A stretch of DNA of 64,000 nt from Daucus carota subsp. sativus (lineage: Eukaryota; Streptophyta; Magnoliopsida; Apiales; Apiaceae): positions 40,148,390 to 40,212,389 of the forward strand of contig NC_030384.2 of assembly GCF_001625215.2 (NCBI RefSeq). The letters run 5' to 3'. Position numbers and translations under genes: made by a program. The notes beneath the pieces were generated by a model, which did not search any database, was not told where the DNA came from, and saw only the letters and a list, made by a program, of their open reading frames with translations. Shown in pieces: positions 13,406 through 25,992 of the stretch. Numbering within the stretch: the stretch's first letter is position 1; each line of letters opens with the position of its first letter.

Positions 13406-13620
13406 GATGAGGCCGTTTGGGTGGGTTTAAAATAAGTATTTTTTGCTTAAAGTAAAAAAATGAAGATGAGGCCGTTTGGGTGGGTTTAAAATAAGTATTT
13501 TTTGCTTAAAGTAAAAAAATGAAGTAGAAGTCAGAAGCAAGTTAAGACGTATAAGTGATTAAACTGTTTGGGAAATAAGTAAAAGTCGTGAAACAAAAGT
13601 TAGCTGGTAATCTATATAAT
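13406..13620. mobile_element. GGGGYCGTTTGGG MITE family, copy B, truncated, with 59-bp tandem duplication
   Basis: A second copy begins 3 bp after copy A. Its first 59 bp (13406-13464) are repeated exactly head-to-tail at 13465-13523. The element then continues as in other copies and breaks off after about AAAAGTTAGC near 13605, without a right terminus. Confidence 0.75.
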
Positions 13621-14115
13621 AAATTTCATAAAATTATTATTAATTAATTGTTAGTTTATATAGAGATAAATATTCAAGTCATTATTATTATATTAAAATA
13701 ATATATATAATAATTTATATGATGAAAAATTATTGCTTTTAAGATACAATCGCAACAGCTTATAAATTAACAAATATCAGTTAATTTTAGTATTTTTATT
13801 TTGTATACAAAATTATATTAAGGAAAAGTAATGGAAACCCATCCAAATATAACTATTACTCAAATATAACTATTAGTCTATTACTCAAATTGCGGATATT
13901 GCAACTCGTGTTTGGTGTGGCTTAAGATATAACGCCGCCGCCACCGGTGACAGATAAAATTGAAAAGATATGCCGAGAAATATTCGATTATGAGCCCTGT
14001 TGCAAAACCAGTCATTTGAATAATGTAGCTAGTTCGAAATTATTAGCTGATTTTTTACTGGATTTGTTACAGATTTTTATTATTGCAAAATAAATAGAAT
14101 TACGAATAATATTTT

Positions 14116-14246
14116 AAGATATCATTATTATCTGTCCAAAATTCTATTTTGCTGTAGACTTTGCTGTATGATTCTATTTTGATGGAATGAATTCTCTTTT
14201 GCCTTCAAAAAAAAAAAAGATATCATTATTATCTGTCCAAAATTCT
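14116..14246 (+). mobile_element. Candidate 5'-truncated poly(A) retroposon with 30-bp target duplication
   Basis: An identical 30-bp sequence starting AAGATATCATTATTATCTG occurs at 14116-14145 and 14217-14246. Between the copies lie about 60 bp of unrelated sequence ending in an uninterrupted run of A (14207-14218, merging with the second repeat). The order repeat, insert, poly(A), repeat is that of target-primed reverse transcription by LINE machinery. The insert is too short to show an origin; its TTTGATGGAATGAATTC segment resembles a generic mRNA 3' end. Confidence 0.6.
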
Positions 14247-17200
14247 AAAAGTTTCTATAATTTTATTTTACTACCTTTGTAAGTTGTCCATATTTTAGTG
14301 TGCTCTTCCGAATCCGTTTTGTTATTTTATTTTTATTTTATTGAATAAAAGAATATAGTTTATCCGCATAATTGTATTTATGCATGTGTTAGAGAATATA
14401 GAACCTTCTTAACTTTTGTAGTTTCAGCTCATTCTTAATATGCATTTCGTGGATATCTTAATAACAACTGTTATTTAACATAATAATTTAGCTATAATTG
14501 AATGCCAGTTAAGTTGTTTTTGGAGAGTCTTGCAATGATCATGAACGGAATCAATAAACCTCCTGCCTTTTTGTTCCCTGAATATTATTTAGACGAAGTA
14601 CAAAAATAATCTAAATATTTTACGCAAAATAATAATGCTTAGCGCAAGAATATTCACTTGCTAATTTTATGAAATGTTGAATTCAAATTTTGTCACACAT
14701 ATTTGTGAACGTGTTTAATTATATTATATATATATATAATTTATGGACTTAAATAATAAAGTACATAAAAACTTGTATCAAATAACTTTTTATATTTTTC
14801 CGGTTTCTTTTCCTTATATGTAAAAATATAAAATAGAATTTGCAAGGTCTTATGCAGTTTTCTTTGAAGAATTTACACCGGCAAAGTTTTGAAACCAGGA
14901 TAAATTAATAAAAATATGTAGAAAAGGGGAATATATCAGCAACCAGCATATCCAGGAAGAAACGCGTTTACAACTCACTAGGAACAAGACGAAAATATTA
15001 CGTGTCTAATATTAGAATTTACGTGGTGGTAAATACTCCAAGAAATTAATGAAACAGTTAGAAAAAGGATAAAAACAGGACCACACTACATTATCTAAGT
15101 TGAGAGTGGTACTTGTTATGTTAAGGTGTACCATTGTGCAGAGAATAATCAATGAAAGCTGCCACTCCTCTCTTTTTTGTTTAGTTTGACCGGCCCATTC
15201 AACATTTTTCTAAGACATATATGCACTAGATTTTTTTATTTTTATTTTTATAAATATGGCTTATAACCTGAGTATCTGTTCTACAAACTCTCTAGACAAG
15301 TCAGGGTCCAACTCAGGATCTGGGAGGACAGAACGGGTGAGTATCTGCATTAGATTTATACTATTAAAATTATCGATTTACACACCTAAAACGGATGATT
15401 TGCACTGAAACAAGGATTTTTAGCATTAAAATTACCGTTTAATTTTTCCAGAATATGTCATTTTAATTTTTTCAGAGGTAACTGTTATGAACTGAAGAAA
15501 TGATCATATATGCATACAAGTATTACAAAATGCAACTCAATCTATACAATGATATCATGAATTTGATTACTATGAATAAGGAATACTTAGCCGAACCTAT
15601 GCCTTTTTTTATTGATTAATAATATTTAATTTCAATTTTCTTTTACCAGTAACGTTCTCTTTTTCAATTTTAAGCAATCCATTTAGTTTAATATCTAGTA
15701 TGATGATTTTTTTCCATCGATTATGTTATGGACATGTTTGGCGTGAATTATTGTCGATAACAGAGATTTATTTTTAGAAAAAATTCACATGCATAAAATA
15801 ATTTTTAATATTAAATATTGAATAATTATTAACATTTTTCATTTACAAAACGAATCAATTATTTTCAATAAAAAAATTTGATATTCACCTATTTTTCTGA
15901 GAAAAAAAAAAGGAATAACCAAGCTGAGGCCATAAATTCCATTTTCATTTTTTTTATAATTTTACCTTGTTCTGAAAAAATTTGCGAATATGTCTTTAAG
16001 TCAAATATTGCAACTAAATGGGGATTTACTATTTGTAACAAAATATATTTAAAACAAAAAATAATAAAATGTAACTTCTTTTCTCGATTATTTGTCTTTC
16101 GCTATAACAACAACTGCCAAAAACAACTAAATGTAATTTCCTTTCTCGTTTCTTCTCCTTTCCTTACCGTAGATATACAACATTGTTGCCGCCGGTACTA
16201 CGAAATGTATAGGCAGCGGTCGGGCGTGTGAATCGAGGTGGAAAGTTGTAATAATTATATGCATAGGATTCAATTGAGCCAAAAAAAATGTATATTAGAT
16301 TATTTTGGTTGTATGATTGTTTTTAGAGCAACTTCAATGGTGTTACTTATTTTAAACTCCTAAAATATAATATATTAATGGTAAGTATAAAATTATTTTA
16401 CTCTAACGGTATTCCCTGTAATTATCCCTATATTTGAAAAAAATAGGGTGAGGTTCATATTAGAAACCATATTAAGTTATAACTTAGAACTCATATAAAA
16501 TCATTAGATTATTGTTAAATCAATGGTTATGATCAAATACTGCATTTAATATTAGTTATTTAATTTCCTTTTTACTTGATTGTAGGTAGTTAATGAGTGC
16601 ATTAATTACATGTATTAAAATTTAATATTAGACTCTAATCAAATTACTTGTTATTCTCCCTCCAATGTTCTGCGACAGTAGTTCCAATGTGCTGCAGCAA
16701 TATCAGTATAATTATTTAATAATATTATTGTATAATGTTTAATTTACTATAACAGTATTTGCGTTGCTTACAAAAATATTACATATAAAATCAATTTTTA
16801 TTATATTAATATATGTTCCCCAGCAGTATGATTTGATAATTCGTATATAAGATCTTTATACAAATATTCTGCAGCGGTACAAGCCTACAAGTTATATGGT
16901 AAATTATATAATTTAAGAAAGTTTATATAATTTAAGAAAGTTTACATTAATCATGGAATTAAATATTGTGATGAAGGTTCTAAGGTTCCAAGACTAAGAG
17001 GTTCTATGTGGAATGTAACCCGAAAAAAATAATATTTTATTAGAACTTTCACTATGATGGGGAGGATAAAAAAAGGAGGGAAAATGAAAAATGAAAGAAA
17101 ATGATAAAAGGAGATGAGGTGGATGAATTAGGGGCTTATTTTTCTATCCCAAAATAAGGGGTTTTGTTTTCTCTCACCTAAAAATTTTAGGTAAGGAGAG

Positions 17201-17654
17201 AAGGGTTGGAGTGAACAATTTTTACTTAAATCTCTATTCTTGTCCACATAAACTCATTATAGGTAAGGGCGATGGTTTAGAATATTAGAATTAAAGTTAT
17301 AATTTTAGCTGATCTGTTTCTTTATTTTAAAAATTAGTCCCATTAATTATTGTTAATAAATACTTGAAATCCAATTCAATTGTTTTTGATTAATTCGTTG
17401 GGCCAGACACTCGTTTAAGTTGAATTATCCTTTAAATTTAATTGGATTTATATTCAAGATTTTTTTTCTAATTTGAAGTCGCATAAATGCCACTTTCGTA
17501 ATTTTTTCTTCAAAAATGATATTTTTTATAAATCTTATTTAGAAGATTGTTTAAAAAAAATCCCCAAACTACTGTATTTTTGAAAAAATCGTTTAAACTT
17601 GCCCTAACCCCGGGAGTCCATTTAGAATTTTGAATTTTCCCAACCACTCCTAAA
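14247..17654. other. AT-rich intergenic sequence with transposon fragments
   Basis: No gene recognised. A 117-codon ORF at 15878-16231 is low-complexity and looks like chance. A fragment at 15725-15745 (GGACATGTTTGGCG) resembles the end of the element at 20921. A GAGCAACTTCAATGG start near 16325 resembles the end of another MITE type, but no clear partner end was found. Direct short duplications are common (for example TATAATTTAAGAAAGTTTA twice near 16907-16942). Confidence 0.4.
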
Positions 17655-19030
17655 GCCATCTCCAAACAGTGGAACCAGTTTATGGCCTAAATTTTGGTCC
17701 AAATTTAGAGCGAACCATCTTTCCATTCCAACAGTCTAAATTTTGGTCCAAATTCATATATCAATATTTTATTCTTCTAACAATTTTTATATTATTATTC
17801 TAATCTTTTTAGCAATAATATAAGATTTCATATTAATATTAAACTCAATAAATTCATTAAATTAGAAAAATAAAGAAAATAAAAGAAAATTTAACATTTT
17901 ATTTAATTAACTAAAATAAAATTTACAAAGATTCAATATTACTCCGAATTGATATATGTTCCCACAAATACTCAATTAATGCATCTCGAAGTGCAATATG
18001 AGCTTTTTTATTTCTTTTTATTTATTGATATCGTCCAAGAAATTATTGAAATCGAGCATTTTAATGTGTTGTTAATTTGAATTATTTTGAGATTATTTAA
18101 CTTTATTATATTTCATAATAATAAATATGATTATTTAAGTAAAATATATTAAATATAATTTATAAATAATTTAATAATTATATTAACATAAAATCATTTG
18201 ATTAACTAAATATAAAAAGATAAAAAGTTATTATTATATTATTAAAAAAAAAATTAGGTCGGTGAATAGTGCCGGCCTAAATTTAGACCAGTACCGTTCA
18301 CCGACTTAAATTTGCACCAAGATTTAGGCCACTGTTGGGAGGATTTAGACCGAAACCGGCCCAAATTTAGAACTTTAGGCCAACTCATCCAAATCTGGAT
18401 CACCAAATGATCCAAATTTAGGGCGGTATCCAAATCCTATTCCAATCATATGATCCAAATATAGATCCAAATTTACTCATCCTTATAATATTCATATACT
18501 TTGATTTTAAATATTTTATAAAATGATTAACTAATTTCATCATTAATTATAATAATAAAATTAACGACTAGACAAAGATAAAATATTACAAAATAATTCA
18601 AAAAAGTTAAAACGGTGCATAAAAATAATTTAAAAGCATTTAAATATTACATTAAAATACTTATTCTCAGAATTAGTATATTTTTCCCACAAATGCTCAA
18701 TAAGTGTATTTCGAAATTCAAGATGGGCAATATTTATCTTTAATTTTTCTATAGCGATTGATAAAATGTTGAAATTTTAATTTATAATTAATATTTATTT
18801 TAATTATATTCTAATCTTAATTAATCTATCTTTAATAACATTAACAAAATCATCAAATAATAAAAATAATAATATTTTAATGTTAAAAAAATTTGGATCA
18901 GTGAATAGTAGTGATCCAAATTTGGACCAGTACTATTCACTGATCCAAATTTGGATCACTTTTTAGTCCATAGTTGGAGTGGTTTGGGGCAGAACTGTCC
19001 CAAATTTAGATTTTTGGATCAGGAGATGCC
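17655..19030. mobile_element. Dimeric PIF/Harbinger-derived element with transposase remnants
   Basis: The outer ends are GCCATCTCC at 17655 and GGAGATGCC ending at 19030, flanked by TAAA and TTAG. Inside are two homologous modules. On the minus strand each encodes one remnant of a PIF/Harbinger transposase C-terminus: about 17942-18003 reads AHIALRDALIEYLWEH, and about 18663-18727 reads AHLEFRNTLIEHLWEK. Each module also carries a foldback around GTGAATAGT/ACTATTCAC (18264-18306 and 18896-18952) and CCAAATTTGG-type repeats. The rest of the transposase is gone, so the element is non-autonomous. Family membership rests on the H..LR..LIEHLW motif, which I know from plant Harbinger transposases. 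Confidence 0.7.
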
Positions 19031-20920
19031 TTAGGCTATTATTGGATTTGCCCTAATGCAATCATACAAGTCCCATCATTACAAATGATTAGGGCTATTC
19101 ACTCCTGAAAGGAGTTAGTCAAGTCATCTTAACTTAATCCAATTAGGTGCATAGGCCACTCAATCACGTGACTATGCAGACTTTATTGCACCTGCCCAGA
19201 AATTGCACCTTGGAGTTTCTCATACTCTTGTGACTTTTGCCCACCCTACACAACCTTTTCCTAATTTTACGATGTTCAAATTAACTGAAAAATGGTCCAA
19301 TTCAGTGAGATGACCAAACAATTAGCTGACGATTAATTATTATGAAATGCTAAATAATTCTACTAATCAACTTTAACAATGATATACATAGTCAGAATTT
19401 AATACTGTTGATTAAAAAATTTCATGTATATACAAAATACAATAGCTTATCTTCAGAAAGAAGAGAAGATTGGCTATCCATAGAATGCCAAATTACATTA
19501 ATCACTTTATGAAGCCCACATGATCCACAAAAAGGGCAAAACCATGACATCAATATGAACAGAACTTATCACAAGGGTATGTCCATGTATTTGAATCAGT
19601 TTCTTTCAAGACAAACAACTTTAAAGATTATAAGAGGCGGCCCCAAAACTCAGATAAGTGCAAGTCTGCAAATTAAGCAATCATCTTTAGCAGCTCTTCA
19701 CAACTTTCCAGACCATGAAACAAACAAACACTGTTGTTTCAAATTACTCAGACAAATTATAAGCAATACCCTTGTGTCAACTAGTAAATCTATTTGTTCT
19801 GTGTCCTTTTTAACTGCATTTTGCTAGATTTTATTTTATTTTTTTAAATGGTAAATGCATGCACACATCTAGTCCGTGACACGTAAGAGGGTAAATAAGT
19901 AAAGATACCATTAGCACAACACACATACAGAAAGAGATTTAGGGAGGTACCCTACAAATATGGGGCATGTTGGTGTTTTGATCTTGGACTGCAGTTAGTG
20001 CCTGTCCCAAATGGAAAGGGAATCTTAGAGACTTGTTTCAAACTCTCAACATATGTAATAAAGGCCGCATAAACTGAACACTTGGGAACCTTTGGGGGGC
20101 ATTATTGAGAATGCAACTTCACTAACCATCCAAATCAAAAGGTTAAAAATAGTCATATGGATCTGAGGAACCAACCAAAGACAACAGACCATTCTCTTTA
20201 AGCTGGCAATGATAAAGACAACACACTTGGAACTGATTAAGAAATCATGTGGATGCTCATTAAATCTCATTTACATGGATTTGTATCAATAATTAGTGGA
20301 TAATACAAAAAAGTTATACAAGGTTGCAATAATTGTAAAAGTTAGTGTGAGCATGACAAACTTGATCTGCCAAGTAATTTACAAATTGAAAAAACATGAT
20401 GTCTTGGAGACTTGGAGTCTTTGACTAGATCTCATTCAATGATGGCAGATCATGCACAGAAGAACAGATTTGACCATGTACAAATCACAATAACAAGATA
20501 AAAGAAGATGTTACATCCCAGCTAATAAACAAAATAGAGTAGTTTTTTTAGATAATATGCCAGGGAATCTTGTTTATGCTAATTTTCTTGTAGCAAGGCC
20601 TTTGAAGAAGTCAAAAGTGTAGCAAATTTTGTAACAAGCACATTACTTGCATTTGAACTGCTAATACACCGGCCCAGAAACTAGAAGCCACACATACAGG
20701 GGTAACTAAGGAGATGTACAAAGAGCCCAAGGTGCCTGAATTAATCTGTTAATACTAGGCCACACAACGAGGGGCAGTAGTATCTTCCCTCCAATCCTTC
20801 CCACCTGGTCGGTCCGTGTACAATTATCGACCTAATGTCGACTAGACAACATTAGTACTGTGCCAAGTTAACAGACCAGACCAGCAAGTTTGCAAATCAT
20901 GTCTCTCACAGAAATATAAT
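19031..20920. other. Intergenic sequence without a recognised gene
   Basis: Short ORFs at 19555-19827 (+) and 20046-20270 (-) have no recognisable domain, no start context and no splice partner. No structured repeat was found. Base composition is slightly less AT-rich than in the flanking transposon-dense regions. Confidence 0.4.
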
Positions 20921-21138
20921 GGACGTGTTTGGCAACCATGTCATTTGAAAATAAGCCTTAATCTTTTTTGGAAAATGTATTTTTTTATAATTTTTTTGGA
21001 TATTAAATGTGAAAGAGGTGTTTCATATTCGTTATTTGGAAAAAAAAAAAGCTTATTTCAGAAAAAATAATATTTTTATGTACTTTTATTCAGAAATAAG
21101 TTTTTATTTCTGAAAAAATAAATGTAGCCAAACAGCCC
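20921..21138. mobile_element. Short MITE with GTGTTTGGC ends and AAT target duplication
   Basis: The left end GGACGTGTTTGGC is matched by the inverted right end GCCAAACAGCCC. The triplet AAT directly precedes the left end (20918-20920) and follows the right end (21139-21141). The interior contains inverted AATAAG/CTTATT tracts around TTTTTTTGGA. At 218 bp with 3-bp duplication it fits a small PIF-like MITE. Confidence 0.65.
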
Positions 21139-21158
21139 AATATGTCCCATGTTGCCGT

Positions 21159-21821
21159 CAGTGGCGGATACAGAATTTTACGAATGGTGTGTCACTGATT
21201 AATAATCAAGATATTAAAAATGTATTTTTAACCTTTAACATTAAGATTATAGTGCTTCTGAGTTCTGACTCTTAGTAATACACTATATTTAACCTCAAAT
21301 TAACAAACTACTCCCTCCGTTCCCTCCATTTCTTTACATTTTCCTTTGTGGGGTGTCCCATCTAATTTTTTACATTTCAAAACTTACCCAAAATAGTTAA
21401 TGGGTCCCACCACTTCTTCACCTTTCTTTCCTTTTCACACTACTTTTACTCTACTATCTTCTTTTTATACATTAAAAATCAATGGGTCCCACCACTTCAC
21501 CCACTTTTCCTTCTCTTTTCCACTACTTTATACATATTTCTTAATCTCCGTGCCCAACCCAAATGATAAGAAATGAGAGGGACGGAGGGAGAATAGGCAA
21601 CTCGACATAAAAAGAAACCTCTCTTTGACAATTTACAAACATATAAAGTGTTATAAACTTATTTTTGGCATTAGCAAAATGCAACAAATGAGAGAACATT
21701 GGAAAGTAGGTGAAGAGCACAACCCTCATTTGTATCCGCTCGCAGAAAAGAAAAAAACCTTTGCTTAAAAATAATGGTGTCACGTGACACACCATGCACT
21801 ACACTACATCCGCCAGTGGAC
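21159..21821. mobile_element. Probable hAT-like element interrupted by a Stowaway MITE
   Basis: The left end CAGTGGCGGAT and the right end ATCCGCCAGTG form an imperfect inverted repeat. TTGCCGT flanks both sides (21152-21158 and 21822-21828), close to the 8-bp duplication expected for hAT. The CAGTGGCGGA start is common among plant hAT ends. The element is split by a Stowaway copy at 21311-21591. Near its right end is the palindrome GTGTCACGTGACAC (about 21778-21791). No transposase fragment is recognisable. Confidence 0.65.
21311..21591. mobile_element. Stowaway-type MITE, copy 2, nested in a hAT-like element
   Basis: The inverted ends are CTCCCTCCGTTCC and GGACGGAGGGAG. A TA precedes the left end (21309-21310); the right flank reads AA, so that duplication has decayed. 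The interior repeats ATGGGTCCCACCACTTC twice (near 21400 and 21481). It inserted into the element spanning 21159-21821, so it is the younger of the two. Confidence 0.8.
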
Positions 21822-21828
21822 TTGCCGT

Positions 21829-23207
21829 CTTGGTGAAATTCATCCATTTATTATCATCACCAACAGGCCAAGGTTAAGTTGCATGTCAAACCTTAAAGCA
21901 GAGAGAATTCCTCTATATAGACCCTCTGTCTTTTACCTTTTACCTGCATTCACCAAAATATTATCCTCGACCCTTATTAGAAATCTGAAAACAACTAACA
22001 TCTTATTAGTTCTGTACTTTATAAGTAGTAAGCTCGTCTGCACAATCAACGGGGTTGCAAATTATTTTGCGTGTCTTGAGACTTAAAAAACAAAATAATT
22101 GACTTCGAAATATACTTTCTGATCCTTCAGGAAAATGAATTCAGAGGATATCTTTTCGGAAGATGTTGATTTTGAAGAATAGTTACTGGATTCTTTTTTT
22201 TCAGAAAATGAATTTCACAAACATATTTTTCTGGAAACTATGGTGCTAATATCTCTTGTATCATTTAAGTATTATAAAAAATAATGTGAAATGTTTCACT
22301 TCAAAATATATTTTCTTCTAAAAATCCTCTTTAAAATTTATTTTACTTTTCTAGAAAATAATATAATTGGCACCATACACCGCCTATGGGCCATGTGCCT
22401 CGCCCTCGGCCCAAACTTCCGTCTCGGGACCTTTAATAGCCCTTCATAAAGCGCTAATGATTCGCACATATAAAATGCCGCATACCAACAAATTGTTTTC
22501 TCGCGAACTCGTTCGATATTTGTTCGGATGTGATTGACACACACATGACTGATACATTAATGATGTCAGTCACCACCTCCAGCCATTGAAAACTCCTAGT
22601 TAAAAAGTCCTTTAGTTAAAAAGTGAGTTAAGTCCCTTAATTAGAAAGTGAGTTGACATATTTAAAATACAAAATTTTAGTCTAACAACTCAAAAAATTC
22701 AACTCAAACCATACTCAGCTGTTGTCCATAATTTTAGTCGACCTATCGTGGATGACTAAATTATAGCCAATACTATTGAAGCCAAATGTCTTACCTGTTA
22801 AGCAAATTTTACATAATATCTTACAGTTCTATTTAGCCAACGATTATAGTCAACTCAGATGGCCAAATAAGGAGAAACATTCGTCATATCACATTATAGA
22901 CATGATCACCATACACATACGATCTAAAATAAAATTACTGTACAAGCTAAATTATCATATATTTACATTCATGTTCTTGTCCTCACTGCAACAAACAGGC
23001 CTTGGCCTTCCTGGTACATAGTTTACACATACCTCGAACGAAGCAACGTCCAAGGTGGTTCCAATAACTAAATTTACAATAGACCCTCACTTTATCTAAA
23101 ACAACCACTAAATTCTGGCAAACAAGACGAGCTTAAGACTAAAAAAGTAGAAAACACATAGCCAACAAAACTCAAGCCAAAGATGAGGCATAAAATCAAC
23201 CAACTTA
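21829..23207. other. Intergenic sequence; 3' flank of the C2-domain gene
   Basis: No gene recognised. A short tandem of GTTAAAAAGT(C/G)-type units lies near 22596-22655. The part nearest 23207 should contain the 3' UTR of the minus-strand C2 gene. Confidence 0.4.
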
Positions 23208-23672
23208 TCATGAACTCCATACCCCAATACTTTCGGCCATAAGTAACTTATCGATACTAACTTTCTCCCCAAACCTATAAGAAAACTTGAGCAATCCCTG
23301 CGAATTCACGCAGCCTTTCTGAACCGGATAATTAACTATAGCACTCCCTCCCAACGGATACGCATACTCATAAAGCTCCTTCATCGACAAGTGCACTTCA
23401 CCGATATATCGATCTCCCAGCTTTCTTTTGCAGTAGAGCTTTATCACAAGCATGCTACTGTGATGTTCCACTACACTCTCACTTATGGTATAGTTCATCG
23501 TAAAATTCCATGCAGGATTCGTCCTGCTATGCCTGTCCACCGGGGTTCTCTTCTCCGAATCACCCTGATTCCCGATCGAAACTCGAGCGTACACTTTCAT
23601 CTTGCATATTCTCCGAACATTTTCGAGATCGATTGCGGAGATTAAATTTATCTCGAATTTTCTGCACTCCAT
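23208..23672 (-). CDS. C2-domain protein, SRC2-like
   Basis: A single exon encodes 154 residues starting MECRKFEI. An in-frame ATG 27 bases upstream (23699) would add nine residues, but the start at 23672 places the C2 fold at the N-terminus as is usual in the SRC2 family. The first C2 strand is KFEINLISAIDLENV (4-18). It is followed by KVYARVSIG, the TNPAWNFTM loop, MLVIKLYCKR, and GDRYIGEVHLSMKEL. These are the usual strands of a plant C2 domain covering most of the protein. Known of the family: SRC2/BAP-like proteins bind membranes, often in a calcium-dependent way, and respond to stress. Acidic calcium-coordinating residues are only partly evident here, so calcium binding is uncertain. 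A possible TATA box (ATATAAAATCC on the minus strand) lies near 23737. Confidence 0.85.
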   Translation of the reverse strand: MECRKFEINLISAIDLENVRRICKMKVYARVSIGNQGDSEKRTPVDRHSRTNPAWNFTMNYTISESVVEHHSSMLVIKLYCKRKLGDRYIGEVHLSMKELYEYAYPLGGSAIVNYPVQKGCVNSQGLLKFSYRFGEKVSIDKLLMAESIGVWSS

Positions 23673-25992
23673 AGTGTGTGTGTCTGAATTAAACAACATG
23701 AAGGTAGTTGTTGTTATGAATGGAAGTGTGGGATTTTATATTTGAGTTGCGTGATTGAGTGAGGAGGTGTGGAAAATTTGGCAAGTTGACTTGGATATTG
23801 GAAGGAACTCTCCGGGTAGATTACTCATTGGTTATCTGGTATTCTAGTTTATTGACAAGTGAGAGTTGATTAATTTATAGGAGACTTTGATAAAAACAAG
23901 TTGCGTTATAATACAAACATGAATTTGTTGAGGAAATAATTTATTTTGAAAAATGTTTGGAAATTATTTGCATGCAACGTAAATATGTATATAGTATACT
24001 GGGTTGAGGGACCCAAAATCGACTGCAATTTATGATGATACCAACGTTAGGGACAGAAGTTGATTAATTTATGGTTTAATTTTGTTGGTGTTATAGATTT
24101 ATAATGTACTTGTCTAGCCTGAAAAAGATATCAAGTTATCTATAATGGCTATGCAAGACCAGAGATGTTGACTGCTAAACTATCGACGCACCTATAAACT
24201 TAATATATTCGATTCATAGTTTTGTAATTTATATATAAAAGGCTTAACTGGGGCATTATAAACTGGCATTGCAATTGAATCACGGTATTTATTTACATTT
24301 TACACACTTTCTGAATACAACCCAGAAAAAGGCGCAGGGGTCATGATTCACATCTTCTTAATTATGAAATGTTTGCTTGAGAACATTATTATAAAAACTT
24401 TGTAAAATTTCTACAAAATAATTTGATGAGATGTTCTAGACAAGCAGTGACAGCCAATTCAAACCTGGGCATGGAATTCTGCATTCATTTGCAGAAATTA
24501 GGGCCATTCTGAAATTCACTCACGTGTAAACACTCTCTGCATATTGAATAGAGTGGATTATTTGAACATTATTTAGTTTGTTAGATGACATTTATGTACA
24601 GAAGATAAAGCCAGGATAGGTAGAATTTTAAATATCTCAACATAATGATGGTTGACCTATAGATACTAGTTTATGGTTTTCTTGGTAGAATGTTTTGTTG
24701 CAGTTTCGCCTCTGCAGCAAACTCCAAAATTGAATGTTCTTCGGCTTTCTACGCTGGGTTTTGTGAATATTTATGCAGGGCGATCCGATTACCAAATGAA
24801 TTTTAAGAAAACTGTTGGTGATGATTACCTACAAAACACGGAACTAGTGAAAAAAAATAGCTGAGACTGAGTTGCGTACTAGGTCGCTCCGATTCTGCTC
24901 TGGGTGCAAGCAGTGTGTAACAGTATCCCAGGATAAAACAGCATTTCTTTCAATTTGTCAATCGAGTCTTGCACTAGGATTGATTGGACTAATAGTTTTT
25001 TTTTTTTTGCAAGAAATGGTGATCATTGCATCATCTATTTATATTGAGGTGAGTAGAACATTTCTGATGTAATCAAAACTGATGTCTTAAACGGGTTTTA
25101 CTAAAACATTATTCATGTATTTTTATTCTATTTAACAAACAACTGATTTATTACAGAAAAAATACGCTTTCGTGTGCGTTTCTCTACAAATAAATACTGA
25201 AAAATAAGATGCCAAATCCAACCGCATGACATAACATCGACTTCTTGTCTTTAGTTGGCGGTACTTGTCTATTTCTACTTTAATATAGAGCATCTTACAG
25301 CACCATCCACGCAAGTATCTAAATTTTTTGAAATGATAATGATGAAAACAACTAGACATATTTTGCTCAACAAATAACACAAAATGAGCCACCCTTGTAG
25401 CCATACAAAATTTTACTGCCTACCAGCCAAAACTGGCACCTTCTAACACCCACTACTTCTATCATACAAACACAGCATCTTTCAACAAAATCAGTCAGAG
25501 GACAAACATAAGCTCAAGGCAACTCTGTTGTTACAAGACCCTAAAATTTCTACATATTCACTTTCTGAATCAGGACAGACTCACAAGAACGAGGAGAAGA
25601 AAGAATAATGATGTTGATGCTGAAATGATTATGCGACATCAAGAGGGAGCAGCTTCATGTAATCCACTTGTTGCTTCCCAATTCGTGAAGTACATTACAT
25701 TTTTTGACTGAGAGCCACAAATAAGTGTCTCTCGGGAATGAATTCTATTTGAAATCTGATACCGTAACTGTAACTGGAGAAAGGGAACCTGTCTATTTAA
25801 GTTCCGTAAATGCTGAACAGGAAAACTTTACCTCATTTATACAAATCTGTATCTAGCTTCCATGGTAGTTGCGAACTTAAGCAGCAACCAAGAAAATGGA
25901 ACAAAGCTCTGAGAATATGTATATATATAAATTATGACTGCACAAGCGGGAAAATCAACTGTAGAGAGAGACATCATCGTGACTATGTCGAA
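23673..25992. other. Intergenic: C2 promoter side and 3' flank of the O-fucosyltransferase gene
   Basis: No further gene recognised. ORFs at 24673-24864 and 24872-25072 (+) are short and of unknown origin; neither shows a domain or joins the other in frame through plausible splice sites. A run of T occurs near 24998-25008. Confidence 0.4.

Noticed and set aside
15878..16231. 117-codon plus-strand ORF
   Set aside because: Low-complexity Phe/Ile/Lys/Asn composition of AT-rich DNA, no domain, no promoter or splice context.
23673..23699. Nine-residue N-terminal extension of the C2 protein from an upstream ATG
   Set aside because: The extension MLFNSDTHT lies before the usual family start and its codons overlap a CA-rich leader; the downstream ATG fits C2 proteins better.
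24673..25072. Two consecutive plus-strand ORFs with a hydrophobic segment
   Set aside because: No domain recognised, a short hydrophobic run encoded by a poly(T) tract, and no frame-preserving splice sites to join them.
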